A stretch of 64,000 nucleotides of DNA from Tribonema minus. Its lineage: Eukaryota > Sar > Xanthophyceae > Tribonematales > Tribonemataceae. Location: the NCBI GenBank assembly GCA_017506865.1, contig JAFCMP010000205.1, positions 1 through 64,000 of the forward strand, written 5' to 3'. The notes beneath the pieces are model-generated. The model did no database searches, was not told where the DNA came from, and was given only the letters and a program-made list of their open reading frames with translations. Below, one piece after another: positions 33,060-46,536 of this stretch. Within the stretch, counting starts at the first letter, position 1. The number at the start of each line of letters is the position of its first letter. Both the position numbers and the translations under genes were made by a program.

Positions 33060-34429
33060 TGCCCCTGCCTCCTCCCAATTCTGCACATTCGCGTACGTAC
33101 AGATGACACCAGCAGGGATATGTGGGCACAACAACAAGGGTGGACAGAGTACTGCATTACTGGATGGAAGTGGTAAATTGTTCAAACACCCTGCAATCCT
33201 TGAGGGTCTCTTCATTCTGGCGCCTCATTGATAAGCAGCAGATTCTGATGAGGTCACTCTGACCAACCACATAGCAGGGATGATACAGCCTTGACGGCTT
33301 CAAATTTTAATGATTTGTAGATTCAAGTAAATCTAAGAAACTTCATGCCAGCGACATACAAACACAGCAGCAAATTATGTTTGTTGGCGCTGCAGCGTGG
33401 GGTGTGGGTGGCTGCCAGCTAGAGTCAATAGTAGGGGAAGGGACATTCGGTGAGCACTTGCTTCTGGAAATCATTAGGTGTCCAGCAGCATGCTTGCCAC
33501 AATGTTACGGTGCGGTCATTCATTCATACGCTATGCTGAAAACCATGAGCGCTGAAGGCAAAACGTTAAATGAGCCAGCCTGTTGATTGAGTGAAGCTGC
33601 TTCCGAAACACGTTATGCAACGATGCATCAGCGATTTGCCTTGCTATGATCAGCACCGTCAGGTTCAAGATGATGCAGCTGACGCACATTGACCTGCATG
33701 TATTCAGGGGTCAACAAATATACTGACATCAATCACGAAATGACTGCTCTCTGTTGTCTAGCAGGTGATCGTTCAATACAATAATTGAAGGCAGATTGGT
33801 CTGCCGCTACTGGTGAAATCCGGAGTACTAACCTGCCATTTGAAGCAGGATGGAACAAATTGCATTGCCCGAGCATTTCCACCAAAGGCTTGAATAATTG
33901 AAGGGCACCGCAGGACCCATTTCATATTCTGCATCAGCACAGCAACAGCACCATGCAGCGCGTCAGTTCAAGGCACTTAACGGTGATTGCAGCCTGCACT
34001 AGGTACTGTAATCTGTACAGCATGCTGTGTGCAGAACATGTTCAATGCCATCCACTCATGGTCATGTGCTCAAAAGTTTGGTGTGACATGCTTCTTTGAT
34101 AAACAGCAGCGAAGTGCGCACAACATCACCGTGAGGTATGTATACACCGCTTGGTGAGCTAGAGGTCCAGCTCACACACATGTCTCAGTGAACTACGGTT
34201 GGAAAACATCAGCACAGTCGGCACAGCATGTGTGCTGCAGTGACTGCTGCCATGCGTTGGTCGCAATCGTGTGACACTATGTCCCAAGCATACACGGTGT
34301 CCGTAATAACATGACCAAGCTATTAGCTCTCAGGAGTCCACGAGTTTTGGAACCAGTTGTCTCACCCCATGCAGCCTTCGGCTCGTTGTATGAACGTGTG
34401 TGGTGAGTGCGCTTGTGTGGGCAGACGGG
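33060..34429. other. intergenic or intron, nothing seen
   Basis: AT-richer, short frames only. It could be 5' sequence of the 32.6-kb gene or introns. Confidence 0.4.
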
Positions 34430-35466
34430 TCATTTTGCCTCAAAGATGTCCTGCTTCAGCAGGCATTGCTTCGGGTGGGAAGGAATGGAAACACAAGAAA
34501 ATGCTATCATGTAGCACATGGGTTTCTTTTTTAAAATTACGACGGACGACCCGCGGCGGAGAGGAAACTGGGCAGCTGGAGCTAGAGAAAGAGGCTTACC
34601 TTCTAGCGCGACGAAGCTAGGGGGACAGACAAGACTCCTGACCCGTGCTCCGCCTGCTACGCTACTGCTCGTAGGTGAGGAAATGAGAACGCTACGGATA
34701 GCTCGTGCTAAACAACCTGGAGCCTTCGTGTTCCCCGCACGTATGTTCGAAACCCGCTCACCACCATCATCTGCACTACGCACATTTTCAAGAGTGCTGT
34801 CAGTAGCTGCTGAACCTCCTGTATTTGGGCTGCCAGCTGGAGCTGGCCTACCGAACACGTGAGACCTTTGCATACTGAACTCCCAAGCCTCGAACGCTAT
34901 AAAAAACCCTGCACACAGAAGCTTTTTGACCACTGTGGATATGATGGCACTGGTTTCCTCGTGGCCAATGACTGTAGCAGCGGCGACCACGTTGATTGGT
35001 GGAAGGCACTTGCGGCTAACCACCCCTTGTCAGGTAGAGCTCTACGATTTTTTTATTCGTTTCCATGACCACAGACGTGATATCTTTCACCCACCAACGC
35101 TCAAGAATGTGACCACTGTGAATTTAATGACTGGCGACTGCAAACACTCACCGATGAGCCTTTCAACATATTCACAAGTCTTGTGCACCACCACGGGCTC
35201 GCCGTAGGCCTTGGAGCAGTGGCCAGATGGCCAGCTGAGTTCACAACCTGGAGAAGGAAAGAAGAGATTTGACATTGAATCACCCCTATTTCGTGTAAAT
35301 ATGCATGGTGCTTCATGATGTGTTGCGCCTGGTCCAAACACGAATTGCCTGCATCTGTCTGTCGTACCTCCAATATGTGGGCAAGCACAGCTCGGGCGAA
35401 GCAACAGTCAATCCCCAATGTTCCAGTGAGCTGCGCTGCTAGCAGGCCAGTCTGCGACTCCAGCAG
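34430..35466 (-). CDS. unknown leftward exons
   Basis: Exon 35371-35466, between TGATGCAG and GAG|GTACGA, encodes ELLESQTGLLAAQLTGTLGI then DCCFARAVLAHILE. A phase-matched exon follows at about 35154-35250 (VVNSAGHLATAPRPTASP), with donor GTGAGT. Further left, 34430-34890 has a long open minus frame with GNTKAPGCLARAIRSVLISS, ending DIFEAK. These may be 3' parts of the gene starting at 39931 or a separate gene. No family recognised. Confidence 0.3.
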
Positions 35467-36889
35467 TTCTGCATCAATACACAACAAACGGTTGCAGCAA
35501 CAGAGTCAGCCTGAATGCTTGCATCATCTACTTCAAGGCAGTCCAGTCACGACGATGCCAACAGCACCCACCAGTCAATTACTGAGCTTTGGCCTGCTGC
35601 CCTTGTTTGTTGGCCTTTCGTAAACTAAGTAAGCCCATAACTATGATAGACTTGGAGGGTGTGTCGGACTTGGATCCAGTAGAGCAGTGCCCCCTTGCTG
35701 TTTAGTGAGTGAGAGCGTAAAGCTCACCACCGTGCCAGGAATGGATAACCAAGGGACCCAAACAGACACAAGACTCGCGGCTAGTGCATGTGTTGCTAGA
35801 AAGAGGTCATCATTGAGAACCCAGGAGGCAAACATGAACAGCCACGTCAGTGCTCAACAGGACCCAACCTCAACATGAGCTGAGCTGTGCGCTGTCAGTG
35901 AGTACTGTGAGAGTAGAGGTTGGAGCACCCTCCAGGCAAAAGGTCTTAACTCTTGAAGAATTGCCTTGGCAGCTTGTGGTCTTCAGTGGCTCAAAAAGTG
36001 GGGCTTGTGTAATCGTGTTCAGCGCACCTATCCTAACATCACAATGCCGCTGACGTTTAAAAAGAGACATGGGCAATACATGGCTCAACTCGTAATTGAA
36101 GTTGCTAGGGTTGGGCCAGGGCTCAACCTAGCTCGTTTTGATTGAAACGCTGCAGTCCCAGGACTCAACAACTGATGCCTGACACATCTGCAATAAGGAA
36201 ACAGCGACCATAAGATAGTCTCAATTTGAGGCTCTCAAAAGCAGGCAAGCCGCTGCGAGCCTGCAATGACGGTCAGCTACTGCAGCCTAAGCAGCTGCTG
36301 CTGCATCGCCCAGCCCATGCAGGCCTGTTGAGGGCCTCGTCAGAATATAGAGGGACTGTATGTAGAACACGTAGCACCCACAGCTTTGCCGCAAGTTTGT
36401 GTTCGCCACCGCAAGCGCAGTAGCAGGCGTGAAGTGTTGCCGTTCGCACTATGATGCACATAACGAGCAGTGAAGTGATGGCAGCTGTCCACGCTACGCA
36501 GGGACTCGCAGAATAGCCTGCTGACTGCCCCTGAAGTCGATCACATGCTCTAAGACCAACTTTCATTATCTTGCACGGTTATAGCAAATGATTTTCAGCA
36601 TTTGTCAACTTGGAGCGGTCAAAAACGATCATCTGCAACCAACTGTCACCAGAGCCGTCTTGTCTGACGTGGTCATTTGCCTGCTCTTCAATGCGGGGGT
36701 TCTGGTCATGTGGTTTTGATTGCACTCCCTCCCCATAACATGAATGTCTCGTATCAAAGCCCATCCCCCTAGTCACTGCTTCCACTGCGCCAAATCGATG
36801 TTGTACACTGTTAGCAGAGTGCTTCGTGCCTGCTGCAGGTTTTGCGGAAAATGTATCCTGTGTACCGAGCCGGCGATCAACCCTGAATC

Positions 36890-39800
36890 ACCAGAGATCG
36901 CAGTCTCGCCAGCCTCAATTGCTTACCGGCTAGAGAGCAGCGCAGAGCCATGTCGATGCTGAGCTCAGGAATAATGTCGGCGAGACGGCACCCGATCCCC
37001 AAGCGACGCAGTACATCATCCAAATGTGCATTCTTGTTGAATATTGCGCGTATGCGCACCGTCCGGATTCCTCCAGCACCAGGCGGTGATAGCGTCACTG
37101 AGACAACACAGAGTACACACGGCCAGACGTGAGCATTGGGCGTCAATAGTAAGTTGCGGGCAATGGGCAAGGTCAAAAATTAGCAGTAACAATGACATTT
37201 GCGTAGTGTATCATTCTATGTTGGTGATGTCACATACAGTGTAATGGCAGGGCAACTCACCTTCGGTATGCTGAAAGTGTGGCAATCGTTGGAGCTCCGG
37301 CACAAGAAACACTGTCAGGACTTTGTCCAAGCTGTCTGTGGCCGTTTGCAGCGCCTGCTCTGTAGACACAGCAAGAACAAGATTCCAGGCAGCAGTCAAA
37401 ATCATGACATGACAAACAATACATAGTGCTGAAAGCATGTGAACATCAACTGCATGGATCAGCCGTCTACTTACTCAGCTGTGTGAGACGCGTACCTTCA
37501 GCATCATGTCTGGCCTCAAACTCAATAGTCACAGCTGCTCCACAGTCCTGTCTGACTGGATCCGAGCAAGGACCTGGCAATTCATCAAAGTTAAACAGCC
37601 ATTTATCAGGTCAGCCAGATGTGAACTGGGCATTGTTCATGTGAGCAAGGCACTGTCTGCTGGTGAGCAAACCCCAACAGCAAGCACCGCTGCAGCCTGA
37701 AGCATACGATTACTCGAAGTGGTGAGTGTCTTACCGCCTTGGCCATGCAACAACTGGGCAAACACTGACAGCCCAGCTGCATGACTGCCGGAGCTTTCAT
37801 TGCCCACCACCAGTTGCACTGCAGCACGCCCTTCCGCATGTCTCAGCGGTCCCAGCATTTGCGCTGCATCCAAAGCCACAAGGGAAATGTACAGGATGAT
37901 GTCTGGTGAGGTGACGATTGTTGACAGTTTGCTAGGCATTGGTCCAATACGTTCAAATGCGTAAGAGTTGACTGACGTAGGTGCTTGGTTACTGACACAT
38001 CCACCACAAAGGCCTCTAGCTGCAGTAAACGTTAGGTGTGTAGTGGCGAGAGAGCACCTTCAACTGGCACACATGAGCATCGCCAGCCTAAGTTGAGTTG
38101 TGTCAAACAGGACCGGATAGTGGCGCATTCTAACATGATGAACATCGATCAAGCAGACAAACTGGGTGTGCCGTGCTCCTGAAATCTCGCACCAGCGAGC
38201 GACGGCATCAGGTAGGGAACAAGTACACAACAGTCTGTACGCAGCCAACGGTGAGTGGACACTCAATGGGTTATGTGGACCAAATGAGGAGACAAAGTGA
38301 TGTTCATACCTGACAGCAGGCCATCCTGGCTCAAGAGCGCTAGCATGGCCGCGATATTGCTGGTGGTGTTCCTCACACAACGCTGGTATGCTGTTTTCGC
38401 CTGCACGCACACTCTGTCCATCACCTGTGAGCTCACAAGTTTCAAGCACACTTACATACGTGAGCACCAGCCAACATTACGAATTGCATTCTGCAGCTCA
38501 GCGACACCGTTGCCGCCCACGTGTAACTTACCAAGTCATTGAGCGCACTTCGAGCGAGTATGCACGGTGCAGCCGAAGGCAAAGGCACTCACCAGCTGTG
38601 CAGGTGCTGTCCGGCCAGAGAACATCCACCCCAGAATCATCCGGCCTCGTAGAACTTGAGGCTGCTTTTGCTTTGCATGCGACGAAGTAGATTGTCTATC
38701 CTGCAGCGCTGCTCCAGTTTGACGGCCATCTACATTCTGCAGTATTGATGTCACCAACTGATCCACTTGAAGCATGTGCTGCAATGCCGCGTGGGCCTGA
38801 TGAGCAGAGAGAATTTGTGGTACAACAGTCAGATCATGAAGTAGCCGCTGTCATCTTTCAGATACTCATGGTATTTTACTTGGAAGATTTGAATACTCAA
38901 AAGCTACATGTGGCATGAAACTGGCAAGTCAGATTGCAATCACACATACAGCTGCAGGAAATGTATACAAATTGCATGCATGCAGCTGCAATCTGATTGA
39001 GTCTGCTGCGCGCAAGTAGCGTATGGTTTCTGGCACGTAAGTGCAGGTCCCGAGGGGATGCTGGCTTTTATGCATAACCCCGATGGAAGTAGGATGCAGC
39101 CTACTAGAAGAATGAGGGTGTATCTCAGCAGCTGGGAACTTCCATGCCAGCATCCCCGCATTTGCATAGTTACCAGATGTGCATAATTACTGATTTGCAG
39201 CAATCCACCGACTTTTCGCTAGGCTCAACTGGCAGACTACAGCTTCGGGTTGACAAGTACTCACATGAAACGCAGTCAAGTAGATGCCGCAGTCACCCAA
39301 GAGCTGCTGCAGCTCACTGGCGGTCATGCATCCTGTACACCAAAAGGGCAAAGGGCAAAAGTGAGCCATAACCCTGTTGTTGTCGATCTCCACCTTCTGC
39401 AACAGATACATAGAAGTAGCTTTTTGGACGGGTGAGGGGCCACAGAGCATTGAGCTGCATTTCAATTAACGCGTTGACGCGCCGCCGAAGGCTGGGGGCC
39501 AGACAGGGCGCGGCCATGTGCTTACACCAAACACTATACCACCAAGGTATGTCTTGTCATCTGTGTGGCTTGACTGCTGCGACCTTTTCGGCAGACATAG
39601 TGAAACATGGCTGATTGGCTCTTGATGGAGGTCTTGAAGTACCATATTCAGGGATGTATCTTTGATCACCTGTGTGCTGCTGCTCTGTCTCTGCCAGACG
39701 TATGAAGTGTTTGCACGTGGCCCATGAATATGTAGCTACCTTATGGTGCTCGCTGGCTTCGTCCTGTACCGCGTTGACTGAACTACAAGGCGCTTCGAGC

Positions 39801-39931
39801 GCAGGCAGCGCAGGCTGAGAGATACTGGTATCCTCAGTGTAGCTGATGGATCTGGCAAGCCGTGCCAGATGATGGGCTAAATCAGTTCGACGCGTCTGCA
39901 GTCGTAGCACCTTTACCGTCTGCTCGTCCAT
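36890..39931 (-). CDS. unidentified multi-exon gene, head-to-head with RAB28
   Basis: Proposed start ATG at 39931 (MDEQTVKVLRLQTRRTDLAH). Exons with good splice sites: 39740-39931 (64 codons), 39265-39332 (MTASELQQLLGDCGIYLTAF), 38593-38796 (68 codons, AHAALQHMLQVDQLVTSILQ), 38310-38424 (VMDRVCVQAKTAYQRCVRN), about 37730-37960 (SKLSTIVTSPDIILYISLVA), about 37490-37545, about 37265-37370 (LQTATDSLDKVLTVFLVPEL) and about 36930-37100 (VRIRAIFNKNAHLDDVLRRL). The protein is largely helical, with some beta-like segments late. Several intermediate exons are missing from my model, and the C-terminus may continue to 34.4 kb. I do not recognise the family. The 5' end is 122 bases from the RAB28 ATG. 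Confidence 0.5.
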
Positions 39932-40053
39932 GGCCACGGTGGGGAGATGAACAACGCATTTGGCATCTTCAACATCGTAACGGAAAAGTGCAACTAGAAG
40001 TAGTGATTTTTTTTGCTGTGTTTTCACGAAAGATTCTCCCTGCCTGCCTTGTC
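39932..40053. promoter_or_regulatory. probable bidirectional promoter
   Basis: Only 122 bases separate the divergent start codons of the unknown gene and RAB28. It includes an A/T-run (TTTTTTTTGCTGTGTTTTC). No TATA box is obvious. The role is inferred from geometry alone. Confidence 0.45.
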
Positions 40054-41701
40054 ATGAGCAACCAAGCAGAGCATGAGTCAGATGACGAGCCAGAACAGCA
40101 GCAATTCAAGGTGAGCTGAATAGCGTGGCATTGTCAACATGCCCTGGCGTGATGTCTGCAACCCATGTGCTGGTTCACCTAACTACACATCGCGTTCCCG
40201 ATGCTATATGCTACAAACTCGCAGATCATCCTGCTGGGAGATGGTGCGGTCGGGAAGACGAGCATCGCCAATCGCTTTGCAAAAGAAAGCTTCAGCCAGA
40301 GCTACAAACAGACAATCGGGCTTGACTTCTTCATCAAGCGCATCGTGCTGCCTGGGGACATCAGTGTAGCGCTGCAGCTCTGGGATATTGGGGGACAAAG
40401 CATAGGCTCAAAGGTAATTTCCAGTCAACTGTTTGTTGCGGAATTGTTGATGCCGGAAGTATTACCTCATTGACACCCTTGTGACACATACGTCCCATCT
40501 GATGTCAAGTTGATGGCTACAATGTGTTTGATCGGTCGACGCTGCTCTTTCATTTTATGTTTCTCTTTGTGATGCAGATGCTCGGCAACTACATACATGG
40601 ATCGCATGCTGTGATCTTCTGCTACGACGTCACAAATGCCGACAGCTTTCTGGATCTGGAGGACTGGCGCAGTCTGGTGATGAAGTCAGCTGCCGACGAC
40701 AAGCCAGTCATGGCGCTGGCGGGCAACAAGTGCGACCTAAGTCACATCAGAGCTGTGAGATCAGAAGCCATCAACACGTTTGCAGACAAGGTCAGTGTTC
40801 ATGCTTCACTACTGCTTGAGGCCCACTGCCTTTATTCTGCCATCCTTGCGTCTTGGTTGTTGGTTTCACCTTATAGCGAGACGATGATACGTGTGTGTGC
40901 GCTTCAAAGTCCTTTGAGGATTGCTCTCGATGGTTTTAGTGTTTGTAGGGGACGAATGCCCGCACCTCATGTTTGGGTACTGGACGGCAGTCTCATACTG
41001 TGCTTTTCCAACAGGCATATAAGGCACCAGCACAGGCCGACAATATGTCATACATGCAGGACTGCTGCAGCAGCTTCGTGAACCTGGTACCCTGAGCATG
41101 CGTCAGCACCTCTCGTCGCATCGCATCTCAGGCTGATGCAGCATGACATGCTCTGGCTGTTTCACTAGGAGTGGCATCTTGAAGGCAATGATGCAACATA
41201 ATGTTTGAGGTAATGAAGCGATTGGAGCAGTAACGCATGTAGAGGTAATTCGCTGGTACCCGCACTCTGATCAGAGCACTCAACAACCCTTCCAGCTTTT
41301 GTTGCAACTTCGCTGTCGCATTAATAACTTCAACTTCAACCTACAGCTCATTGGCCATGTCCGCAGAGCTGCTGCTGATGGTTATGATTGATGCAGTGGG
41401 CGCAATCTGCTACTTCGGAATACTCAGACTGCACACGCACGCCATCTGTTCTGCTGCACAGCACGACATGCAGGTGTACTTCATGAGCGCCAAGAGTGGA
41501 GACCAAGTAAATGCCTGCTTCCATCGGTTGGCCGCCCAATTGGCGGAAGTGTCTTTGTCAAAGGCGGACTTGCAGCGGCTGGATGGAGCCGAGAACGTAG
41601 TCACCGCAGAAATTGTCAACCACCCAAGACACGACCCAAATGTAAACAAAGGCGAGGTACCGGAATTCACCAAGACAGGGCGGTCCTGCTCAGTATCATA
41701 G
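40054..41701 (+). CDS. RAB28: RAB28-family small GTPase
   Basis: Four exons, all phase 0: 40054-40110, 40225-40413, 40578-40790 and 41462-41701, giving 232 residues (human RAB28 has 221). G motifs: GDGAVGKT (residues 24-31), the RAB28-typical switch I QTIGLDFFIKR, WDIGGQ (72-77, Gly-Gln in place of the usual Ala-Gly-Gln), NKCD (132-135) and SAK (162-164). The spacing YKQTIGLDFF...LPG...LQ(L)WDIGGQ matches animal RAB28 closely. The protein ends CSVS, a CaaX box expected to be farnesylated. RAB28 is prenylated this way rather than by the double-cysteine tail of most Rabs. In ciliated eukaryotes RAB28 associates with IFT/BBSome traffic and cilium-derived vesicles; that role here is inference. 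Exon 4 was chosen because it restores a gap-free alignment with human RAB28. Confidence 0.93.
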
Positions 41702-42652
41702 CTACATGCAATTTGAGAAACAAAAACAAAATGGAGCTGTAGCGCCAGTGGCACAATCCAGCACTGCCGGTAGTGTCCCCATCAAACAAGATCCTGCCAA
41801 CAATGATGACAACAAAGGAAGATGATTTTTCCCCGAAAAAAAGGTGATTTTCAAAGCTGACTGCTGCATGCATTTTGTGTCGTTGACACCATCACCCAAC
41901 GCTTGCGTAGCAGCACCAACACCTGCGTGTATAAGCCACCTGACACTAAAGCTTCCTTTGCTCTCTTGTGTGCATCTACAAGTGCATGTCACGTGACGAA
42001 TCAAGCTGGACATGCTGAATTTTGTATTGTGCTCTTTGCTGGCGAGTTATGCAGCACTGCAGTCCAGGACACGGGATCTTGCACTTGTATGCTGAACTGA
42101 TTACACTGCTGTCATCCTCTCGCCATGAAGGGAAATTGAGCACATCAGCATCAGCAACAGCATTCACACACAATGGCAAGCGACAAGGTGCCTGATGTAC
42201 AGCAAATTGCCGTTGGAAAACTCAACAACCTGCGCAGCTAGTGAAGCTGCTGCCATACCGCCGCCGACCAGTGGATGCACATCACACCCTGGTGCACTCC
42301 TCAAGTACAGGTTGCAAATTTATCATAACTGAGTTGTCCACTCCTGGTCATTGCGGTGTCCCTGCTCTATTTGAAAGTGGCTTGGTGCATCATCAGTTTG
42401 GAAAATGGAACATGTAGCGCTCTGATGTATATTTGTGAGCTCTGTTTTGACCTGCCAAGCCACTCTGTAGTGTGCGCTGAACGCGCTACCGGCCTGAGCT
42501 TGAGCAGCACACACTAGGCTGCCAGAACAGGCCCTATGTTGCACATAAGATGATCATTGCCCTTCAGGTCTTGAGAACATCTGTATATCACACATACAGA
42601 GAACGCCAAGGCAAGCTCTGCCGCTCATAAACTTTGCTGAGCATTCCTTGCT
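41702..42652. other. intergenic between convergent genes
   Basis: RAB28 and the minus gene at 42653 converge here. A minus frame at 42323-42544 is open and protein-like (VKTELTNIHQSATCSIFQTD) but has no acceptor or family I can support. 41.8-42.3 kb is otherwise empty. Confidence 0.4.
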
Positions 42653-44942
42653 CTAAAGCTGATCTGGATCTGGATCAAACTGTCCTCCATAGCCTTCTTT
42701 CGGGGTAGCGAAGTCTGAGCAACCACTGCGTACCTGCAGCAAGAAGAGCAAACAATCAGGGCACAGCTCAATTCAGTGATTGCACCATCTGCTCATCAAT
42801 GATTATTTGTATGGCAGCACGCACATCAAGAATTTACCCCCATGTTGCCTTTGGGACTATGTTTTGTCAACGCGAGCGGCAAAAAGCACAAAAGTACCCG
42901 AGCTTACAAGGCTTCCCTCTCTTAATATTTTGTCAAGGTCTGCGATAACGTGACACCTTTTGCCTTGCAAGATTGTCAGGCATCTCCTTCACATTATTGG
43001 TGCAGCGCCCCATACCCGGAGCACAACATGCTTCAACTCACAGCCTGAGCTGCTGGTGAATCTGGTGATATTTTGACTGACACCAGGACATCGGTGTCAA
43101 GACATATACACTGACACTGGGCAGCATGCCTCTGGCTTCACCGGCTTGGGGAACATGTAACTCAATTTCACACAGCAAGTGCGTAGCACACAGGTGCGCA
43201 CTACACAAGACTAAAGCTGTGTAAAACGCTCACTTGCCGCTGAAGTTGCATGCACACTGTGGCGTTAGGCCGTCAGTGGGGTCACAGTGCAATGCGAGAG
43301 GAGAAGAAAGCGTCAGGTAAACAAAGGCGTGGGGCTGGGTGCAGATGCCGTTACTGATTGCGCCAAGAGGTGCGAGTCATTTGCACCAGCTTTTGAAACG
43401 GGAGAGCTACACCAATTGCCCCCTGCCCAAACGTACACTAGCCATACACCACAACGGGGGTTGAGTTGCTGAACAATGTGTTCATACAACACATAATTGT
43501 ACAAAACACACACAGCAGAGATGGTTGCCCAGGTTAAGCATAGCTTGATGCGCGGCTGCATCATCAGCTGATGCCTCCATCAACTCCATTGACTTGATCA
43601 ACAGTGACAAGGGTTCGCTGGCGTCACCTCTTGCGCATCAGAACATGCTGACTGAAATCAGCATGCGCAATACCTTGTTGCAGTAGTAGCTTTCATATTC
43701 AGCATTACCTGCAAGCAGCATGTGCAAGTAGTGATGCGGACAGAAAATGGAATATAACTTTCCAATCTGCAAGCACTTTGACACCTCAGAAGCATCAAGA
43801 ACGTGGCTTCATACAGTGGCTGACATGGGTGGGTCAAAGCGGCTAAACAGGTGTTTCACTGAAGTATGACTGACGAACTTCGTGCTCACTCACATGATTG
43901 AGCTGACAATTGTGGCGCTGACCCAGGCGTATCTCTCCACATCGTAACCGCTGCAGCGCCAGCCAGAGAGAGATGGAGCTGAGCGTAATAAGATGCTGAG
44001 TGGCATTGCAGTAGGGCATACATGACATCTGCATAGAAGTACTCTGCAGCATCATGCGTTAAGTCGTTGAACAACAGCTCTTATGCAGTATACTTCAACC
44101 ACCGTATGCACACAGGCTTATATATCACAAGGCAAGGGGTTCATTGCTGACCAGTTGGCATGGCGATTTCTGCGATGTGGCCAACAGACATGATGATCGC
44201 AGACGTCCCAGGCATATTCAATTATGATGGACTGGCAATATGATGTAGTCAGTGTCGGAATGCATTCCTTCAAGGGGATGCCACCAAATACATTGCTGCT
44301 CGCGCATTTCAGCAGCTAGTCAATCACCCCATGGGCTCCTCCTGAAATGCTGGCTTTCAAAGAGATGTACACGCTGACTTCATTTGCAGAAGGTGCACGT
44401 GTCTGACGAAGTCTTCAATTTCACCACAATGTCTGCCTTCGATCTCAGCGTAAGCTCTCATCCTCATTTCACGGTACACTCGCTACCAAAATACTTCAGA
44501 TTCCTGCTCAGGTGCGAGTGAAGCCTTGGAGCAGACCTGTAACGCCTCAGTGTTCGCCAGCAGCATGTGCTGTGGCACACAGGCTGCAAGAATGCAGCGC
44601 CCCCTTCTTTCATGCCCCCATGCTCAAGAGGCACGCAGTGCTCATACATCGCATGGCTTTTCTTCATGTCACCACACTGCCATGTGATGCACTGCCCTGC
44701 TCAAGGAGCATGTTGCGTTGACACAGCCTGGCCGACGACCATGACCAATAGAGGGGATGCCCGTGACACCAGAACAGCGAAGTACAAGTAACTTTGTATA
44801 GGCATGCAGTACAACAATTCACTATTATCTTGCTTACCTGCGCGTCACTGTTGAGAACCGGTACACATTCTGCACGTAATCCTGCCCATTCCTGCAAACG
44901 GATGCAGCGTGTGTTTAGGCGATCGAATGATTTTAAAAGGGT
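42653..44942 (-). CDS. unidentified multi-exon gene
   Basis: Exons supported by splice sites and phase: 44838-44942 (35 codons, TLLKSFDRLNTRCIRLQEW), a piece near 44390-44460 (LRSKADIVVKLKTSSDTC), 43894-about 44083 (LFNDLTHDAAEYFYADVMYA then LLQCHSASYYAQLHLSLAG, donor T|GTGAGT), and the last exon 42653-42733 (27 codons including stop) encoding VRSGCSDFATPKEGYGGQFD and ending PDPDQL. The start codon was not found, and other small exons are likely in between. Helical throughout. I do not recognise the family. Confidence 0.4.
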
Positions 44943-45094
44943 CTGCAGCAGCAATCACACACACCGGTTGTGTGGCAATGATACGCATGGCGTCGCAAAC
45001 GTGGGGTTCAACAATGCTCTGCGGTGTCAATGAAAAGGTCAATACTGCTTTGCATGCATGCCATACTTCAAAGTAGTATTTTCAAAGCCATTAT

Positions 45095-46536
45095 TGAGAC
45101 CAGATATCGACGTGTTGCACATTGCTGAATGCTTGAGTCGCTGTTGCAATGGCAACAGCAGCCAAGGTACCCAGGTTTGTGTGCAAGATGTAGCCTTTGT
45201 AGGTCAGCGCATTTAGCGCAGTCCCCAACACCTTCAACAGCCGCAGTTGCAAAATGCCTGCACCACACGACTTATGACTGGCCCAGTTGAAGGTTCACAA
45301 AAAAAAAAGGTTTGGTGGCAATCGTTGATGGACTGAAGTTTTGAATGACCGAGCAAAAGACCCTGTACAAGCCTCAACTAACAGATACAGTGTGCACCAC
45401 AATAGCCTCTCCCAGTGTGACTGTGTAGATATGCTGGTCACCGTGCACACAGTCAATATTGCTCAGCCCTGCTTGAAAGTCTCAATCATGCTTCTGAGAG
45501 CGCCAATAAGATCAGACATGCATTACTGGTTGGCTGTAGTTTGATCGCCGTAGTGACTTGTGGCTATTGTGCACCTGCAATACGGAGGCCTGCTGGTACA
45601 CTATTTGCTCACCTCGCAACCACCTTGTGCTTGACTAGCATATATTCCGGGGCAGCCCGTTGACTGTCACCAGGCAGGGTGGCTGTTGCAATAAAGTCGT
45701 CACTGAGTTCTGCTGTTGTCTCTGCAGGAGCGGGCTTGATAACCACCCTGCCACCATTATGGAATGCACGGTCTTGTGTCAGTAAACAGCACCAGCTGCA
45801 GGCACAGCTCACAACATGAAATTATTTGGAGTGTACTGATTTGAGTTGGATTGCTTTAAGCAGCACCAGTAATGCTTCTCTTCTTCGCCGAACAAAGCTT
45901 GCGTCTGGACAAGTCAATAAATCAGGTGCTGGTAGTGCTGATGCTGATGCATATGCCTGCATCATTTCAATGTGAATGCAAGTTGATGAAACGCACACAT
46001 TGTATGTACGATCAAGTCGCACAAGAAACCAACTTGACAGAAGCAGCGCCACTGATGGTGCCAACTCGCAACGCCGCAGGACGGCAGTCCATCATGCCTG
46101 AACATGGCAGCAGTGGCTTTGCGCGCCGCACACTGCACCTGCAGCCATCACCATTTTGATAGTCAGCAGCTCCAACATCCTTGCCAGCGCCGCTCTCAAC
46201 CCATGCCTTCGGGTATGCCAGGGAAATAAGCACCTTGCTCCTGCCTGCAGCGGCCGCCTGTTCGCTCTCAAACAGCACAGCTTTAAAGCCTGGCGTGGGA
46301 TCTAATGTTGGCAGTCCATAGCCGCCAAGAATGCTGTTGACGACAGTCGTGGAAGTGGTCGCGTAGGCAGGCGTTGCAATGATAGCAGCCGCAACAGCAA
46401 CTGCCGCAGGCGCCTTAGCCAAATATGCTCGCCTGCCACAAGACGAAGGCAGCTTCACCGCGTCAGCGATCCAGCAAGCAGGAGCGGTTGCGACAGCTGC
46501 TAGTGCCAGGCATTGGCTCGCAGTGGCGATCTTCAT
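45095..46536 (-). CDS. thylakoid-lumen protein with Tat-type transit peptide
   Basis: Exon 1 (46152-46536 or slightly longer) starts MKIATASQCLALAAVA. It carries a twin arginine (SCGRRAYLAKAPA), a hydrophobic alanine core and an AYA cleavage site near residue 59, a classic lumen-targeting peptide. The mature part begins SILGGYGLPTLDPTPGF, then LISLAYPKAWVE and DYQNGD. This resembles the plant lumen family with a YGLP...GF...L..F.YP..W pattern (MPH2/TL16-like, PsbP-related by my recollection). Exon 2 ends at 45613 (GRVVIKPAPAETTAELSDDF, donor AG|GTGAGC). A third exon near 45100-45240 (GTLAAVAIATATQAFSNVQ) is plausible, but its splice phase is unresolved. The lumen location is well supported; the exact family is tentative. 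Inferred role: photosystem maintenance. Confidence 0.6.

Noticed and set aside
34700-34790. Possible tRNA B-box (GTTCGAAAC)
   Set aside because: No A-box, cloverleaf or acceptor pairing could be drawn around it.
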